Origin: Nocardia altamirensis NBRC 108246 | GTDB taxonomy: Bacteria > Actinomycetota > Actinomycetes > Mycobacteriales > Mycobacteriaceae | Assembly (NCBI RefSeq): GCF_001612685.1 | Contig: NZ_BDAY01000052.1 | Coordinates: 28,622-92,621 of the forward strand | Length of the DNA stretch: 64,000 nucleotides | Reading direction: 5' to 3' | Shown here: positions 52,070-63,166 of the stretch, piece by piece | Numbering within the stretch: position 1 is the first letter of the stretch | How the letters are laid out: the number at the start of each line of letters is the position of its first letter | Program-made: the position numbers and the translations under genes | The notes under the pieces: model-generated | Told to the model about the DNA's origin: nothing | The model's database searches: none | Seen by the model: the letters and a program-made list of their open reading frames with translations, nothing else

Positions 52070-53041
52070 CTAGCGGTGGGAGCCGTTTCGGGTCAGTTCG
52101 ACGAAGCGTTCAGGGCTGATGTTGCCGCCTGAGACGATCACGCCGATGCGTTGTGCACCTCCGACGGCCTGTTGGAGGACGGCGGTCAGGGCGGTGACGC
52201 CGCTGGGCTCGACGACGATCTTCAACCGTTCGAAGGCGAAACGCATTGCGTCCCTTATAGCGTCGTCGTCGACGAGGACGATGTCGTCGACAAGGCGGCG
52301 GTTGATCGGGAAGGTCAGTGCACCGGGGATTTCCGCCGCCTGCCCATCGGCGATGGTCTTCGGCACCGGGATCTGAACTCGTTCGCCCGCTGCCAGCGAG
52401 CGCTTGGTGTCGTCGCCTGCGGACGGTTCGACGCCGATGACCCGAATATCGGGGTACAGCGCCTTCGCCACGGTGGCGCTTCCGGCAATCAGCCCACCGC
52501 CGCCGATCGGCACAACCAAGGTATCCAGCGCACCGACTTCGTCGAACAGTTCCAGGGCGGCGGTGCCTTGTCCGGCGATCACGTGCGGATGGTCGTACGG
52601 CGGAATGAGCGTCAGCCCACGCTCTTCGGCCAACGCGGTGGCCAGGGCGACGCGGTCGCCGGTGTAGCGGTCGTAGGTGACGATCTCCGCGCCGTAGCCG
52701 AGGGTGGCCTCGATCTTGTAGGCCGGGGTGTCCTCGGGCATGAGGATGACCGCACTGGTGCCCACTTCCCGTGCGACGAACGCGACGGCCTGCGCATGGT
52801 TGCCCGAGGAATAGGCGGCCACGCCCCGCGCGAGTTGCTCTTGGCTCAGGCGCGAAATGGTGTTGTAGGCGCCGCGAAACTTGAATGCGCCGACGCGCTG
52901 GAAGTTTTCACATTTGATGAGCACCTCGGCACCCACCTGATCATCGAGCTCGCGCGAGGACAGCACCGGCGTCCGCTGAGCGACTCCGGCCAGGCGCGCC
53001 GCCGCGTCCTGCACGTCGGCGAGGGTGATCGATGCGGTCAT
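52070..53041 (-). CDS. Threonine ammonia-lyase / serine-threonine dehydratase-like PLP enzyme
   Basis: The ATG at 53041 gives 323 residues. Lys54 in GAFKFRGAYN is the Schiff-base residue, SSGNHAQAVA and the glycine loop VPIGGGGLIAG are intact. There is no C-terminal ACT regulatory domain, so this is the catabolic or serine-racemase-like type (fold II), not the isoleucine-pathway enzyme. It would deaminate threonine or serine, or a hydroxy-aspartate analogue. It is divergent from the CoA-dependent aromatic operon and does not obviously belong to it. Confidence 0.9.
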   Translation of the reverse strand: MTASITLADVQDAAARLAGVAQRTPVLSSRELDDQVGAEVLIKCENFQRVGAFKFRGAYNTISRLSQEQLARGVAAYSSGNHAQAVAFVAREVGTSAVILMPEDTPAYKIEATLGYGAEIVTYDRYTGDRVALATALAEERGLTLIPPYDHPHVIAGQGTAALELFDEVGALDTLVVPIGGGGLIAGSATVAKALYPDIRVIGVEPSAGDDTKRSLAAGERVQIPVPKTIADGQAAEIPGALTFPINRRLVDDIVLVDDDAIRDAMRFAFERLKIVVEPSGVTALTAVLQQAVGGAQRIGVIVSGGNISPERFVELTRNGSHR

Positions 53042-53150
53042 CGTTGCTCCGGTCTTCGGCTCGGACTCCACCCCGATACGAGCGTGCACCGAGTGAAGAT
53101 CATGACCAGCGCGAGACTACCGATCCGATCCGCGGGAAACTGCTTCATGT

Positions 53151-53176
53151 CTAAAGCTTTAGGTATAAAGTACTTT
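53151..53176. promoter_or_regulatory. Tandem AT-rich palindromes, probable MarR operators
   Basis: CTAAAGCTTTAG (53151-53162) and AAAGTACTTT (53167-53176) are perfect palindromes with centres 15 bp apart and a common TAAAG half-site. They lie 26-51 bp upstream of the GTG at 53202, where they would overlap the promoter of the operon that codes its own MarR regulator. Confidence 0.65.
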
Positions 53177-53201
53177 TATCGCGACTCCTGAGGAGGCGCA
53201 C

Positions 53202-55535
<2,334 letters not shown>

Positions 55536-55540
55536 TCGGC

Positions 55541-56332
55541 ATGCCTGAAATCGACTCCGCCGGTGGTCTTTCCGGTCGGCACGCGCTCGTCACCGGCGGA
55601 TCGCGCGGGATCGGGGCGGCGATCGCGAGCAGGCTCGCCGCCGACGGCGCACGCCTGACCCTGCTGTCCCGCGACTTCGTGCGAGCCACCGAAACCGTTG
55701 CTCGACTGCCGAAATCGGCGCACGCACACGCCATCGCGTGCGATATCACCGACCCGGCGGCCATCGCGGACGCGTTCGCGGACGCCCGCGCGCAGCACGG
55801 CGCGGTGGACATCCTGATCAACAACGCCGGGCAGGCGGCGAGCGCGCCCTTGCGGCGCACCAGCGACGAACTGTGGCATCGCATGCTCGCGGTCAACCTC
55901 ACCGGCACCTTCCTGTGCGCACGGACCGCGGTCGCCGACATGCTCACGTCCGGCCGGGGCCGGGTGGTCAACATCGCGAGCACGGCAGGCCTGCGCGGCT
56001 ATCCCTACGTCATCGCTTACACCGCGGCCAAACACGGCGTGATCGGCCTGACCAGGGCCATGGCGCTGGAACTCGCAGGAACGCCGATCACCGTGAACGC
56101 GGTGTGCCCCGGCTTCACCGACACCGAACTGTTCCAGGAGAGCGTGACGCACGTGATCGACAGCACCGGCCGCGGCGCCGAGGAGGCGAGGGCGGCATTC
56201 GTCCGGCACAACCCGCAGGGGCGGCTGATCGAGCCTGCCGAGGTGGCCGACACCGTTGCCTGGCTGTGCTCGGATGCGGCCGCTTCCATTACCGGCCAAT
56301 CGATTTCGGTCAGCGGCGGGGAGGTGATGTGA
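55541..56332 (+). CDS. Short-chain dehydrogenase/reductase
   Basis: The ATG at 55541, 5 bp after the fusion gene, gives 263 residues. The cofactor motif is ALVTGGSRGIGAAIA, then NNAGQ, a catalytic Ser in VNIASTAGLRG and YTAAK (Tyr/Lys), with the FabG-like ending ITGQSISVSGGEVM. It would reduce or oxidise a hydroxy/oxo intermediate of the ring-derived CoA ester, standing in for a 3-hydroxyacyl-CoA dehydrogenase. The cofactor is probably NAD or NADP; the acidic residue after strand 2 is not clear. Confidence 0.93.
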   Translation: MPEIDSAGGLSGRHALVTGGSRGIGAAIASRLAADGARLTLLSRDFVRATETVARLPKSAHAHAIACDITDPAAIADAFADARAQHGAVDILINNAGQAASAPLRRTSDELWHRMLAVNLTGTFLCARTAVADMLTSGRGRVVNIASTAGLRGYPYVIAYTAAKHGVIGLTRAMALELAGTPITVNAVCPGFTDTELFQESVTHVIDSTGRGAEEARAAFVRHNPQGRLIEPAEVADTVAWLCSDAAASITGQSISVSGGEVM

Positions 56333-56333
56333 G

Positions 56334-56882
56334 GTGAGTCCGCGCTCTGCCGACGCCGGTCACGTGCTCGGCGACGAACGCATCGGGATGGAGGCGCGCA
56401 CCGTCTCCGGCGATCACCTCGATGTGCGGCTGTGGCTGCGGCTGCTGGCCACCACCAACGAGATCGAGCAGGAGATCCGCACCAGGCTGCGGACCCGGTT
56501 CGCCACCACGCTCCCCCGCTTCGACTACCTGGCCCAGCTCGAACGCCATCCTGATGGGCTGCGGATGAGCGCTCTCTCGCGCTACTTGATGGTGACCGGC
56601 GGCAACGTCACGGGCCTCACCGATCAGCTGGTGGCCGAGGGCTGGGTCGACCGGATCCCCGACCCGGTCGACAAGCGCGCCACGCTCGTCCGGCTGACCG
56701 ACCTGGGGCGCACGCGGTTCGAGGAGATGGCCGACGAACACGAACGCTGGCTCACCGAGATGTTCGCCGGTTTCGGCCGCGGCGACGAGCAGGCGCTGTT
56801 CGATCTGCTCGGCAGGCTCCGCGTCCATCTCGCCGCAACGGCCGACACCACCCGCCCACCGAACCACCGGGACCGTTCATGA
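56334..56882 (+). CDS. MarR-family transcriptional regulator
   Basis: A GTG at 56334 directly follows the SDR stop; 182 residues. The winged helix includes LPRFDYLAQLERHPDGLRMSALSRYLMVTGGNVTGLTDQLVAEGWVDR and the wing PVDKRATLVRLTDLG, then a long C-terminal helix. MarR proteins of aromatic-CoA operons (CouR, GenR, BadR types) are released from DNA by the CoA thioester of the substrate. The same could apply here at the palindromes at 53151-53176. Its stop overlaps the next gene by 4 bp. Confidence 0.93.
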   Translation: MSPRSADAGHVLGDERIGMEARTVSGDHLDVRLWLRLLATTNEIEQEIRTRLRTRFATTLPRFDYLAQLERHPDGLRMSALSRYLMVTGGNVTGLTDQLVAEGWVDRIPDPVDKRATLVRLTDLGRTRFEEMADEHERWLTEMFAGFGRGDEQALFDLLGRLRVHLAATADTTRPPNHRDRS

Positions 56883-57730
56883 CCTATGACCTGGATCCAG
56901 CACTGCGCGCGGCCAACCGGACTACGCTCGCCGACTATTCGAGCACCCACTTCCGCTGGCAGGTGCACGAGGGTGTCGGCACGATCATGCTCGACCGCCC
57001 GGACCGCAAGAACCCGCTGACCTTCGATTCCTACGCCGAGCTGCGAGACCTGTTCCGCCGCTTGGCTTATGCCGACGATGTCGCGGTGATCGTACTGTCC
57101 GGCGCCGGGGACAACTTCTGCTCCGGCGGCGACGTGCACGACATCATCGGCCCGCTGATCGCGCTGCCCGCACCGGAGTTGTTGCGGTTCACCAGGATGA
57201 CCGGCGATCTGGTGAAGGCGATGCGGGCCTGCCCGCAACCGATCGTCGCCGCGGTCGACGGGGTGTGCGCCGGGGCAGGCGCGATCCTCGCGATGGCGTC
57301 GGATCTGCGTGTCGGAACCGCTCGCAGCAGAACGGCTTTCCTGTTCACCAGGGTCGGCCTGGCCGGGTGCGATATGGGTGCCTGCGCGATGCTGCCCCGC
57401 ATCATCGGTCAAGGCCGCGCGTCCGAATTGCTCTACACCGGTCGGGCGATGACCGGTGACGAAGCGGTCGCGTGGGGCTTCTTCAACCAACTCGCTGAGC
57501 CGGATCAGCTTCTCGACACCGCCGCGCAGCTCGCCCAAAAGCTGGCCGACGGCCCGACCTTCGCGCAAGGCATCACCAAAACCATGCTGCACCAGGAGTG
57601 GTCGATGAGCCTGGATCAGGCCATCGAGGCGGAGGCACAGGCCCAAGCCCTGTGCATGCTCACCGAGGACTTCGCGCGCGCCTACCACGCGTTCGTCGCG
57701 AAGCAGCGGCCGAAGTTCGAAGGGAACTAG
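56879..57730 (+). CDS. Enoyl-CoA hydratase/isomerase (crotonase) family, atypical active site
   Basis: The protein has 283 residues and overlaps the MarR gene by 4 bp. Crotonase features are present: IMLDRPDRKNPLTFDS, oxyanion-hole loops SGAGDNFCSGGDVHD and AAVDGVCAGAGAILAMASDL, and a trimer-forming C-terminus. At the place of the first catalytic Glu of rat crotonase there is Ile136, and the second site reads FTRVG instead of PEI. Asp165 in AGCDMGACA could be the working acid, as in isomerases or ring-opening crotonases. Ring hydrolysis or isomerisation is therefore more likely than simple hydration. Confidence 0.9.
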   Translation: MTYDLDPALRAANRTTLADYSSTHFRWQVHEGVGTIMLDRPDRKNPLTFDSYAELRDLFRRLAYADDVAVIVLSGAGDNFCSGGDVHDIIGPLIALPAPELLRFTRMTGDLVKAMRACPQPIVAAVDGVCAGAGAILAMASDLRVGTARSRTAFLFTRVGLAGCDMGACAMLPRIIGQGRASELLYTGRAMTGDEAVAWGFFNQLAEPDQLLDTAAQLAQKLADGPTFAQGITKTMLHQEWSMSLDQAIEAEAQAQALCMLTEDFARAYHAFVAKQRPKFEGN

Positions 57731-57732
57731 TC

Positions 57733-58899
57733 ATGTCCACCGACCATCTGGACTGGCCGTTCTTCGACGACGAGCATCGGAAAATGGCCGCAGCGCTGCA
57801 TGAGTGGGCGGCCGAACACCTCGACCACGCCGCGGACACCGATATCGACGACCGCTGCCGCCGCCTGGTCCGCGACCTCGGCGACGCGGGCTGGCTGCGC
57901 TACTCCGTGGCCGGTACCGCGTTCGGCGGCCAGAGCGACCGGATCGACACGCGCGCTTTGTGTCTCGCGCGCGAGATCCTGGCCGACCACGACGCGCTCG
58001 CCGACTTCGCCTTCGCCATGCAGGGTCTCGGCTCCGGCGCGATCAGCCTGGCAGGCACCGACGAGCAGAAGCGACGCTACCTGCCCATGGTCGCCGCGGG
58101 CACGGCGATCGCGGCGTTCGCGCTGTCGGAGGACGACGCGGGTTCCGATGCCGCGGCGCTGTCGTGCACTGCGCGGGCCGACGGCGACGCCTACATCCTC
58201 GACGGCACGAAGACCTGGATCTCGAACGGCGGAATCGCGGACTTCTACGTGGTTTTCGCGCGCACCGGCGAAGCGGCGGGTGCGCGCGGGATCTCGGCGT
58301 TCGTCGTCGACGCGGACACGCAGGGACTGCATATCGCCGATCGCATCGACGTGATCTCCCCGCACCCGCTGGCCCGGCTGCGTTTCGAGGAATGCCGGGT
58401 GCCCGCGACGGCGCGGTTGGGCGACGCGGGTGCGGGATTCTCGCTCGCCATGCGCACGTTGGACATCTTCCGAACCTCGGTCGCGGCCGCAGCGGTCGGG
58501 TTCGCCCGGCGGGCCATGGCCGAGGCGCTCGCGAGGGCCACCTCGCGGCAGATGTTCGGCGGGGTGCTCGCCGACTTCCAGTTGACCAGAGCCGAACTCG
58601 CACAGATGGCGACCACCATCGATGCGACCACATTGCTCACCTATCGCGCGGCCTGGCAGCGCGATCAGGGCCGACCCGTCACCAAGGAAGCCGCGATGGC
58701 CAAAATGGCGGCCACCGAGGGCGCTCAGCGCGTCATCGATGCCGCCGTGCAGATGTGGGGCGCGCTGGGGGTGGTGCGCGAGCAGAGGGTCGAGCGGCTC
58801 TACCGCGACATCCGTGCGCTGCGCATCTACGAGGGCGCCACCGAGGTACAGCAATTGATCATCGCCCGCGAACTGCTGCGCAGCCCTGAACCGACCTGA
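57733..58899 (+). CDS. Acyl-CoA dehydrogenase
   Basis: The ATG at 57733 lies 2 bp after the crotonase stop; 388 residues, the usual length. Motifs: IAAFALSEDDAGSDAAALSC (FAD and substrate contacts), GTKTWISNGGIADFYVVFA, and the C-terminal MWGALGVVREQRVERLYRDIRALRIYEGATEVQ with Glu367 as the probable catalytic base. It would introduce a double bond into a CoA ester formed from the reduced ring. Electrons would go to ETF, which is not coded in the window. Confidence 0.93.
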   Translation: MSTDHLDWPFFDDEHRKMAAALHEWAAEHLDHAADTDIDDRCRRLVRDLGDAGWLRYSVAGTAFGGQSDRIDTRALCLAREILADHDALADFAFAMQGLGSGAISLAGTDEQKRRYLPMVAAGTAIAAFALSEDDAGSDAAALSCTARADGDAYILDGTKTWISNGGIADFYVVFARTGEAAGARGISAFVVDADTQGLHIADRIDVISPHPLARLRFEECRVPATARLGDAGAGFSLAMRTLDIFRTSVAAAAVGFARRAMAEALARATSRQMFGGVLADFQLTRAELAQMATTIDATTLLTYRAAWQRDQGRPVTKEAAMAKMAATEGAQRVIDAAVQMWGALGVVREQRVERLYRDIRALRIYEGATEVQQLIIARELLRSPEPT

Positions 58900-58933
58900 T
58901 CCCGAATACCCCTCTCCCCCACAAGGTTCGACC

Positions 58934-60577
58934 ATGACAACTGCCCACATCGATACCTTCGCCCACGACCACCTCCCGCCGCGCGAGCAGTGGCCCGACC
59001 TGGTGTTCGATCGCCCCGAGCTCCAGTTCCCCGCCCAACTCAACTGTGCCGCCGAACTACTCGACCGCCAGCTCGCCCTCGGCAACGGTGACCGGATGTG
59101 CGTGCGCGCACCGGGCGGACCGCACTGGACCTACGCCGATCTGCACGAGCAGGCCAACCGCGTCGCGGCGGTCCTCGTGCACGAGATGGGCCTGGTGCCG
59201 GGCAATCGGGTGCTGCTCGACGCACCGAACACCCCGATGCTGGCGGCGTGCTGGTTCGCGGTGCTGAAGGCGGGCGGTATCGCCGTGACGGCCATGCCGC
59301 TGCTGCGCGCCAAGGAGCTCACCCAGATCGTGGACAAGGCGCGAATCACGCACGCGCTGTGCGATTCCCGGTTGGCCGGGCAGCTGGGGCCTGCGGTGGC
59401 CGCCTGCCCGACGCTCGAGCAGGTCCGCTACTTCCACACCGACGCCGACGACGGTCTCGAAGCCTTGATGGCCCGCCACGACGGCCGGTTCGACACGGTG
59501 GCCACGGCCGCCGACGACGTCTGCCTCATCGCGTTCACCTCGGGCACCACCGGCGTGCCGAAGGCGACGGTGCACTTCCATCGGGATGTCATGGCGATCT
59601 GCCACTGCTTCCCCACGCACATCCTGCGGCCCGAACCCGACGACGTGTTCATCGGCAGTCCCCCGCTGGCCTTCACGTTCGGTCTCGGTGGGCTGCTGTT
59701 GTTTCCGATGGCGGTCGGCGCCTCGGCGGTGCTGCTCGAGCAGGCGGGACCGATTCAGTTGCTCGGCGCGATCGACATGTTCGACGCCACAGTGCTTTTC
59801 ACCGCGCCGACCTCCTATCGCGTGCTCGCTCGGCACAGCGCTGAGCTCCGCGACTCCACGCTCCGCAAGTGCGTGTCGGCGGGCGAACCGCTGCCGCCCG
59901 CAACCAGGGTGCAATGGCGGGTGGCCACCGGCCTCGAATTGATCGACGGCATCGGCGCCACCGAGATGCTGCACATCTTCATCTCCGCCGACGAAGCACA
60001 CGCCAGGCCGGGTGCGACCGGACTGCCGGTCCCCGGATACGAAGCCCGTGTGGTGGACGACAACGGAAAACCGGTGGGCCCCGGCGTGATCGGCCTGCTC
60101 GCGGTGCGTGGGCCGACCGGGTGCCGCTACCTCGCCGACGAGCGCCAAACCGTCTATGTGCGCGACGGCTGGAACTACACCGGCGACGCGTACTCGATGG
60201 ACGACGACGGCTACTTCCACCATCAGGCGCGCGCCGACGACATGATCGTGTCCGCCGGCTACAACATCGCCGCACCCGAGGTCGAGAACGCACTGGCCGG
60301 GCACGGCGCCGTCGCCGATTGCGCCGTCATCGGCGTACCCGACGAGGACCGTGGCCAGATCGTCAAGGCTTACGTGGTGTTGCACGCACAGATCGAAGCA
60401 ACCGAAAGGCTGGTCGAAGAATTGCAGGACTTCGTGAAACAGACTGTGGCGCCGTACAAGTACCCGAGGGCGATCGCCTTCGTCGACGCACTGCCGCGGA
60501 CGCCGACCGGTAAGCTGCAGCGCTTCCGGCTCCGCGAATCGGTGGCAGCGCACAATGATTCGGCGCCGACGCCATGA
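58934..60577 (+). CDS. 2-aminobenzoate-CoA ligase-like (benzoate-CoA ligase family) enzyme
   Basis: The protein has 547 residues. The N-terminus AHIDTFAHDHLPPREQWPDL is typical of the 2-aminobenzoate / benzoate-CoA ligase group, and the ATP-binding loop FTSGTTGVPKATVHFHRD, GATEMLHIF, the hinge WNYTGDAYSMDDDGYFHHQARADDMIV and the catalytic Lys region PRTPTGKLQRFRL are intact. It would activate anthranilate or a related aromatic acid to the CoA ester used by the fusion monooxygenase. Its stop overlaps the next gene by 4 bp. Confidence 0.92.
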   Translation: MTTAHIDTFAHDHLPPREQWPDLVFDRPELQFPAQLNCAAELLDRQLALGNGDRMCVRAPGGPHWTYADLHEQANRVAAVLVHEMGLVPGNRVLLDAPNTPMLAACWFAVLKAGGIAVTAMPLLRAKELTQIVDKARITHALCDSRLAGQLGPAVAACPTLEQVRYFHTDADDGLEALMARHDGRFDTVATAADDVCLIAFTSGTTGVPKATVHFHRDVMAICHCFPTHILRPEPDDVFIGSPPLAFTFGLGGLLLFPMAVGASAVLLEQAGPIQLLGAIDMFDATVLFTAPTSYRVLARHSAELRDSTLRKCVSAGEPLPPATRVQWRVATGLELIDGIGATEMLHIFISADEAHARPGATGLPVPGYEARVVDDNGKPVGPGVIGLLAVRGPTGCRYLADERQTVYVRDGWNYTGDAYSMDDDGYFHHQARADDMIVSAGYNIAAPEVENALAGHGAVADCAVIGVPDEDRGQIVKAYVVLHAQIEATERLVEELQDFVKQTVAPYKYPRAIAFVDALPRTPTGKLQRFRLRESVAAHNDSAPTP

Positions 60578-60987
60578 GAATTCTGCAGCCGCCGGGCTGG
60601 CCGCGGCCGCGCGGCTACGCGAACGGTGTCGCCGCCAGGGGTGAGCTGGTGTTCGTGGCGGGCATGGTCGGCTGGGACACCGACGGCGTCTTCCGGGCCG
60701 CCGACATCACCGGGCAGGTGCGTCAGGCGCTGCGCAATGTCGTTGCGGTGCTTGCCGAAGCGGGCGCCGAGCCCGCGCATATCGTCCGAATGACCTGGTA
60801 CGTCACCGATGTCGACGCCTACGTGCAGGCGTCGCAGGAGATCGGCGTCGCCTTCCGGGAGATCATCGGCAGCTTCACCGCGGCGATGACCGCCGTGCAG
60901 GTGAGCCGTCTCGTCGAACCGGACGCCAAGGTCGAAATCGAAGTCACCGCGGTCATCCCGGAGAGTGTCAGCGAGGCGCAGTCATGA
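60574..60987 (+). CDS. Rid (YjgF/YER057c) family protein lacking the catalytic arginine
   Basis: The protein has 137 residues with the Rid trimer fold: RGYANGVAARGELVFVAGMVGWD, QVRQALRNVVAVLAEAGAEPAHIVRMTWYVTD and AKVEIEVTAVIPE. In RidA the block ARSCVEVARL supplies Arg105, essential for imine hydrolysis. Here the same place reads AMTAVQVSRL with Met105. So this belongs to a Rid subfamily without proven deaminase activity. Rid-like genes are reported in other 2-aminobenzoyl-CoA clusters, where an enamine or imine intermediate is expected. The role here is open. Confidence 0.9.
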   Translation: MRILQPPGWPRPRGYANGVAARGELVFVAGMVGWDTDGVFRAADITGQVRQALRNVVAVLAEAGAEPAHIVRMTWYVTDVDAYVQASQEIGVAFREIIGSFTAAMTAVQVSRLVEPDAKVEIEVTAVIPESVSEAQS

Positions 60988-62561
60988 CCATCGTTGTCAC
61001 CACCACCGCGGGCATGGTCGAAGGACGCACCGACAGCGGTCTGTCCGTCTTCAAAGGCATCCCCTATGCCGCGCCGCCGGAGGGACCGCTGCGGATGCAG
61101 GCGCCGGTCCCTGCGCCGCGCTGGGACGGCGTCCGGCGCGCCTTCGAATTCGGTGCCGCGCCACCACAATTGCCCTTGACCCCGGGCACACCGCCGCTGT
61201 GGCGGCCCGCCGACGGTCTCGATTGTCTGAGCGTGAACGTCTGGTCACCCGGGGGCAAGGGCGACCGTCTTCCCGTCATGGTGTGGATCTACGGTGGCGG
61301 CTGGAAATCCGGATCGTCCAGCGATCCGGCGTACGACGGGGCCACCCTCGCCCGCGACGGTGTGGTCATGGTGACCTTCAATTACCGGGTCGGCTTCGAA
61401 GGTTTCGGCTTCGTGCCCGGTGCCCCCGCCAATCGCGGGTTCCTCGACCAGGCGGCCGCCCTGCGCTGGATCCACGACAACATCGCGGCGTTCGGCGGCG
61501 ACCCGGACAACGTCACGATCTTCGGCGAATCCGGCGGCGGGCTGTCGGTCGCCGCGCTCCTGACCGCACCCGGCGCGCGCGGACTGTTCCACCGTGCCAT
61601 CGCGCAAAGCACCGCCGCCCGGGTACTTCCCGAGCAGGAGTCGCGCCGGATCGCCGAGCTCACCGCCCGCGCGCTCGGCGTCCGCCCCGCCGAGCTGGCG
61701 GCCCAGCCACCGGTCGCGCTGCTGTCCGTGCAGGACGCGGCGCTGGTCGACATGGAGGCCGATCCCGGCTCGTGGACCACCCCGGAGGCGATCACCGCCG
61801 CCACCCCCGTCATCGACGGCGTCACCGTGGTGGACAAGCCGTGGCTGGCGCTCCGTTCAGGGGTCGCCCGCGACATCGATCTGATCGCAGGTGCGACCCA
61901 CGACGAGTTCACGCTGTTCGCGATGAGCCGCGGCCTGATCTCCCCGACTGTGCCTGCGATGGTGAAGGCGCTACCGCACATGGTGGGCACCACCATTCGT
62001 GGACTCCGCCGCACCGGACTACCCGCGACCCGCCGCGCGAGCAGGCTGCGCACCGTGGATGTGCGCGCTACCGCCGCACATCTCGGCCTCCCCGCGTCGG
62101 CGACCGCCGACTATCGGGCGGCCTACCCGGCCGCGACCGACGCCGAGCTGTACACGCTGATGTACTCCGACGCGATGTTCCGGATGCCGGCGATCTGGCT
62201 CGCCGAAGCGCACACCGCGGCGGGCGGACGCAGCTACCTCTACGACTTCACCTGGCAGACACCGGTTTTCGGCGGCGCGCTCGGCGCATGCCACGCAGCT
62301 GACATCATGGCGACCCTCGGCAACACCGACAATCCACTCGCCGCGTTCCTGCTCGGCGGCGGTCGTCCACCGGACAGTCTGCACCGCATGTCCGGTCGAC
62401 TCCGCTCGTCGTGGATTTCCTTTGCCACCACCGGCGACCCGGGCTGGCCTGCCTTCGCTCCTGACGCCGCGCTCACGAAGGTCTGGGACGCCGAACCCAC
62501 CGTCGCCGCGAACCCGCTGGCCGCCTCCCGGCAGATCTGGCAGGAACTCGCCCTCCGCTGA
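60984..62561 (+). CDS. Type B carboxylesterase
   Basis: The protein has 525 residues and overlaps the Rid gene by 4 bp. The oxyanion block is WIYGGGWKSG (about 101-110), the nucleophile elbow GESGG (181-185, Ser183), an acidic residue in GATHDEFTLF, and a His in ALGACHAADIMATLG near the C-terminus. It has no signal peptide. It is the last gene of the operon and may hydrolyse an ester or amide form of the aromatic substrate before activation. It is clearly distinct from the esterase at 9337-10761. Confidence 0.92.
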   Translation: MTIVVTTTAGMVEGRTDSGLSVFKGIPYAAPPEGPLRMQAPVPAPRWDGVRRAFEFGAAPPQLPLTPGTPPLWRPADGLDCLSVNVWSPGGKGDRLPVMVWIYGGGWKSGSSSDPAYDGATLARDGVVMVTFNYRVGFEGFGFVPGAPANRGFLDQAAALRWIHDNIAAFGGDPDNVTIFGESGGGLSVAALLTAPGARGLFHRAIAQSTAARVLPEQESRRIAELTARALGVRPAELAAQPPVALLSVQDAALVDMEADPGSWTTPEAITAATPVIDGVTVVDKPWLALRSGVARDIDLIAGATHDEFTLFAMSRGLISPTVPAMVKALPHMVGTTIRGLRRTGLPATRRASRLRTVDVRATAAHLGLPASATADYRAAYPAATDAELYTLMYSDAMFRMPAIWLAEAHTAAGGRSYLYDFTWQTPVFGGALGACHAADIMATLGNTDNPLAAFLLGGGRPPDSLHRMSGRLRSSWISFATTGDPGWPAFAPDAALTKVWDAEPTVAANPLAASRQIWQELALR

Positions 62562-62576
62562 GCACCCACCGGACCC

Positions 62577-62619
62577 GGGTCATGGTGGCGATCGCCACCA
62601 TGACCCTCTTGTCCAGCAG
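62577..62619. terminator. Perfect 30-bp palindrome with conserved 3' tail between convergent genes
   Basis: GGGTCATGGTGGCGA followed by its exact complement (62577-62606) lies 15 bp after the esterase stop. After one base comes CTTGTCCAGCAG (62608-62619), identical in sequence and spacing to the element at 51964-52036. Confidence 0.72.
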
Positions 62620-62642
62620 TGCGTCGCGAAGCCGCGGATCGG

Positions 62643-62936
62643 TCAGAGGCCCGCGGTGCCCTGCAGAGCGATCACGAAGCCGCCGTCGCCATTGGCGTTC
62701 GTGCCCGTGTCGAGGACCTTGTCGTCCAGGAAGGCGGCGGCCTCCCGGTCGAGGAAGATTCGTGACCCGTCGGCGGTGAGGATCTGGTCTTCCTCAGCCG
62801 GGGCCTCGGCGACCTGGAGCTGCAATGTCTCAGCGCCGTCGGTGGTGGAGATTCGCAAGCCCGCGTCCCGCGGTGTGCCATCCGCGGAGGTGATGGTGCG
62901 GACGACCTCGATGGCGGTGGGGGTAAGCATCAACAT
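62643..62936 (-). CDS. HesB/IscA-like protein without cysteines
   Basis: The protein has 97 residues. It has the beta-rich A-type carrier pattern: MLMLTPTAIEVVRTI, RDAGLRISTTDG, TLQLQVAEAPAEEDQILTADGSRIFLDREAAAFLDDKVLD and GGFVIALQG. The family normally has three Cys (CGC at the end) to hold an iron-sulfur cluster; none is present here. It therefore cannot act as a standard Fe-S scaffold, and similar cysteine-free proteins are annotated as Fe-S biosynthesis-like in actinobacteria. It is convergent with the aromatic operon. Confidence 0.8.
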   Translation of the reverse strand: MLMLTPTAIEVVRTITSADGTPRDAGLRISTTDGAETLQLQVAEAPAEEDQILTADGSRIFLDREAAAFLDDKVLDTGTNANGDGGFVIALQGTAGL

Positions 62937-63166
62937 ACGTTCTGGTTTCCTTCCCGCTGTCAGAAGAATCCGCCGGGTGATGACGGACTCCGGTACGCCA
63001 CCCTGCCGTCCATTGGTGCCGTCGGCAGGGACCGGCGTTCTCTGCGGGGTAGCCAGCAGCGGCTCCGTGAAACCACTCTTTTCGTGACCGACGGTATTTA
63101 CCCTGCTCAGAGCCGCGCTGTGAGCTTGCCCGCAATTGTTCGGCTAGCGGTCAGCAGCGGACTCGG

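Noticed and set aside
60574..60987. Assigning canonical RidA imine deaminase activity
   Set aside because: The essential Arg is Met105, so standard RidA function is not supported.
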